From NCBI GenBank assembly GCA_050747825.1, contig JBOGJG010000345.1, forward strand, positions 1-6,099: 6,099 bases of DNA. The letters run 5' to 3'. This document shows positions 5,535-6,099 of this stretch, one piece after another. Under the pieces are notes generated by a model. That model saw nothing but the letters and a program-made list of their open reading frames with translations, was not told the origin of the DNA and did not search any database. Every line of letters starts with the position of its first letter. The stretch's first letter is position 1. This DNA is from JBOGJG01 sp050747825. GTDB taxonomy: Bacteria; Acidobacteriota; UBA6911; RPQK01; JBOGJG01. The position numbers and the translations under genes are program-made.

Positions 5535-5723
5535 ATGCGCACTCGCATCCCCAAGCTCATAGCCGAGATCAACACCATTATCGCCGACCATAGCAACAAC
5601 GATTTGGCAGAAGAGCAAGAAGCGATAGCCCTGCTGAAACGGGCAAGGCACGCCCTCGGCCTAGCCAGAGTCAAGTTGCAAGAGGCTGACCTGAAGAAGA
5701 ATCGGGTGGCATCTGACCACTGA
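5535..5723 (+). CDS. Small hypothetical protein, predicted helical
   Basis: A 62-residue ORF starting at ATG 5535 with AGGGGAG (5521-5527) seven bases upstream, ending at the TGA at 5721-5723. The sequence (MRTRIPKLIAEINTIIADHS, then a segment rich in Ala, Glu, Leu, Lys and Arg) looks like two charged amphipathic helices with no Cys, signal peptide or membrane segment. I do not recognise a family. The good ribosome site and normal composition argue for a real gene. The same frame is open far upstream, which is probably accidental. It lies beyond the GGDEF remnant, so a link to the peptide cassette is doubtful. Confidence 0.45.
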   Translation: MRTRIPKLIAEINTIIADHSNNDLAEEQEAIALLKRARHALGLARVKLQEADLKKNRVASDH

Positions 5724-5737
5724 AAGTCACCTCCGGA

Positions 5738-5763
5738 AGACCCTAAACCACTTAGGCGGGTCT
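5738..5763. terminator. Hairpin after the small ORF, possible terminator
   Basis: AGACCC (5738-5743) pairs with GGGTCT (5758-5763), and inside it TAA can pair with TTA, giving a stem with a small bulge. It starts 14 bases after the stop of the 62-residue ORF. There is no T run after it, so it is at best a weak intrinsic terminator. Confidence 0.3.
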
Positions 5764-5955
5764 CAACGGGCGAGGTGGCCGAACTGAGGGTGGTTGCTGA
5801 ACTCTCTCCGATGGCTTCGTCACTGTGGCCGACAGGTTAACGGCGGGCGTCCTAGTGATAGGCCGCCCTTACCCGAGCCAGTGGAACCCCCAAAAAATCC
5901 CTTGAGGCAAATATCGCTTCAGGCAGACAGAGAGCGCACCTGCAGGAATTGCTGG

Positions 5956-6099
5956 ATACCTCGACCCGAGATCGTCGGCCCGAGAGGCGCTGCAAGCCTG
6001 CTGGAAAAATATGGAAGTCTAGAAGCTGCGCTTACAGCCGGAAGGTTTCCAGCCATGGCAGAGGCGTTGCGGCTCTATAGATCGATTGCGACCATGGAC
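5956..6099 (+). pseudogene. Fragment of a PolA-type 5'-3' exonuclease, cut by the window edge
   Basis: The final 48 codons read IPRPEIVGPRGAAS, LLEKYGSLEAALTAGRF and AMAEALRLYRSIATMD. This matches the helix-three-turn-helix (H3TH) DNA-binding part of the 5'-3' exonuclease domain found in DNA polymerase I and in free-standing exonucleases, where IPGVPGIGPK-AA-LL--YG-LE is usual. The preceding frame, open back to 5788, does not resemble the catalytic part of this family (no DYLALxGD-like segment before IPG), so the N-terminal catalytic half appears lost or replaced. A GTG at 5881 could start an in-frame ORF. The 3' end lies outside the window, so truncation there cannot be judged. In 5764-5955 I see no other recognisable gene. 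Confidence 0.55.

Noticed and set aside
4764..5723. A 319-codon plus-strand open frame
   Set aside because: It overlaps the end of the oxygenase gene, runs antisense through the clear GGDEF remnant, and its middle is Arg/Ser/Pro-rich noise. Only the last 62 codons, with their own ribosome site, look real.

Overview
The window reads as accessory DNA from a GC-rich alphaproteobacterium, most likely a rhizobial one such as Bradyrhizobium. The genus is an inference from the style of the transposase, exonuclease III and RTX remnants and from codon use. No rRNA, tRNA or CRISPR array is visible.

Layout. Positions 1-1456 hold broken genes lying end to end. These are the C-terminal end of an RTX/serralysin-type secreted protein (minus strand, 156-479), the 3' part of a DDE/rve transposase (481-956), and the 5' part of an exonuclease III gene (974 to about 1410, then lost). 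Positions 1457-1582 form the upstream region of the main locus and contain short dyads. Positions 1583-4849 hold an intact, same-strand cassette of four genes. Positions 4850-6099 return to broken genes: a GGDEF-domain remnant on the minus strand, a possible small ORF (5535-5723), and a piece of a PolA-type 5'-3' exonuclease running off the right edge.

The cassette looks like a RiPP (ribosomally made, post-translationally modified peptide) pathway. A 98-residue precursor ends in a core with a Phe at every third residue, nine times in a row, each followed two positions later by Asn, Asp or Gln. This is the aromatic-X-X pattern that radical SAM/SPASM enzymes crosslink into three-residue cyclophanes. 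The next gene encodes such an enzyme. The third encodes a tetrapyrrole-methylase-fold protein whose motifs and Tyr/Arg/Tyr spacing match the borosin peptide-backbone alpha-N-methyltransferases. The fourth encodes a protein with a 2-oxoglutarate/Fe(II) oxygenase HxD...H motif.

The predicted product is therefore an Asn/Asp/Phe-rich peptide, multiply cyclophane-crosslinked and possibly backbone N-methylated and hydroxylated. The gene families and motifs are seen in the sequence; the combined chemistry and order of action are inference. No dedicated protease or exporter is visible, and the flanking gene debris suggests the cassette arrived by horizontal transfer.
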